The position numbers were made by a program, and so were the translations under genes. Under the pieces are notes generated by a model. The model was not told the origin of the DNA, made no database searches, and saw nothing but the letters and a program-made list of their open reading frames with translations. Source: an uncultured Atopobium sp. (GTDB lineage Bacteria > Actinomycetota > Coriobacteriia > Coriobacteriales > Atopobiaceae). Taken from it: a stretch of DNA of 13,075 nt. Position 1 is the first letter of the stretch. Each line of letters begins with the position of its first letter. Of this stretch, positions 12,918-13,075 are shown one piece after another. The stretch is taken from positions 1 to 13,075 of the forward strand of contig CAMPCT010000040.1 of assembly GCA_946647055.1 (NCBI GenBank), read 5' to 3'.

Positions 12918-13075
12918 ATGAACCCACACGGCATCAAGGCGGCGTTCTTCGACGTCGACGGCACCATCGTGGGGTTCAGGACCCATGAGGTGTCGCAGGC
13001 TACCCGCGAGACCCTTGCACGCCTGCGCGAGAACGGCATCGCCCCCATCCTCGCCACCGGAAGGCCGCACTACCA
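12918..13075 (+). CDS. HAD-superfamily hydrolase, Cof type, 5' part
   Basis: The start of a haloacid-dehalogenase-fold phosphatase. The first 52 residues are visible before the window ends. Motif I is FFDVDGTIV with the nucleophile Asp12 and general acid Asp14. Motif II is ILATGR with Thr47, followed by PHY. The spacing and the ATGRP wording are those of Cof-type phosphatases, which hydrolyse sugar phosphates or nucleotide/cofactor phosphates in the cytosol. The specificity cannot be read from this fragment because the cap domain lies outside. The ATG is preceded by GGGAGGAGG (12905-12913). It is the gene after the B3/4 protein on the same strand, with a possible hairpin between them. Confidence 0.85.
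   Translation, partial: MNPHGIKAAFFDVDGTIVGFRTHEVSQATRETLARLRENGIAPILATGRPHY

Overview
The window comes from a high-GC, Gram-positive-type bacterium. Codon third positions are strongly C/G, the alpha-subunit and ribosomal proteins are actinobacterial in character, and L17 carries a long Glu/Ala/Pro tail. The combination suggests Coriobacteriia (Atopobiaceae/Olsenella-like). That placement is inference from protein appearance, not from a search.

Bases 1-7259 hold the end of the fused spc-alpha ribosomal supercluster, all on the + strand: rpsE (3' part), rpmD, rplO, secY, adk, map, then after a 101-bp gap with a recognisable promoter infA, and after a 131-bp palindrome-rich gap rpmJ, rpsM, rpsK, rpsD, rpoA, rplQ. 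Genes overlap or are separated by only a ribosome-binding site: rplO/secY overlap by 7 bp and adk/map by 3 bp. A textbook intrinsic terminator at 7285-7318 closes the cluster. The genes build the ribosome, make the polymerase alpha subunit, start translation (IF-1), insert membrane proteins (SecY), make ADP (Adk) and trim N-terminal Met (Map).

Bases 7320-10104 form a second + strand unit: a REP-like palindrome, an extended -10 promoter, truA, an ArsP_2-type putative metal exporter with a His-rich loop directly abutting truA, and a membrane-anchored LytR-CpsA-Psr-like protein that appears to have lost its catalytic arginines. A second GGGGAC...GTCCCC palindrome follows.

Bases 10105-11723 hold a family 2 glycosyltransferase (+) that converges on a small XRE-type repressor (-). 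A perfect 9-bp hairpin lies between them. The repressor gene has a -10 box placed so that its transcript should start at the ATG, i.e. it looks leaderless.

Bases 11724-12102 are the most unusual stretch. An AT-rich patch is followed by an undescribed 37-codon ORF with a perfect Shine-Dalgarno that is itself sequestered in a predicted 10-bp hairpin, then by CAACA/TGTTG/CAACA segments that can pair in two exclusive ways next to the ribosome-binding site of the next gene. That gene encodes a free-standing B3/4 (PheRS-beta editing-like) domain protein, so the stretch may be a structured leader RNA. The window ends inside a Cof-type HAD phosphatase gene. No tRNA, rRNA, CRISPR array, insertion sequence or phage gene was seen.
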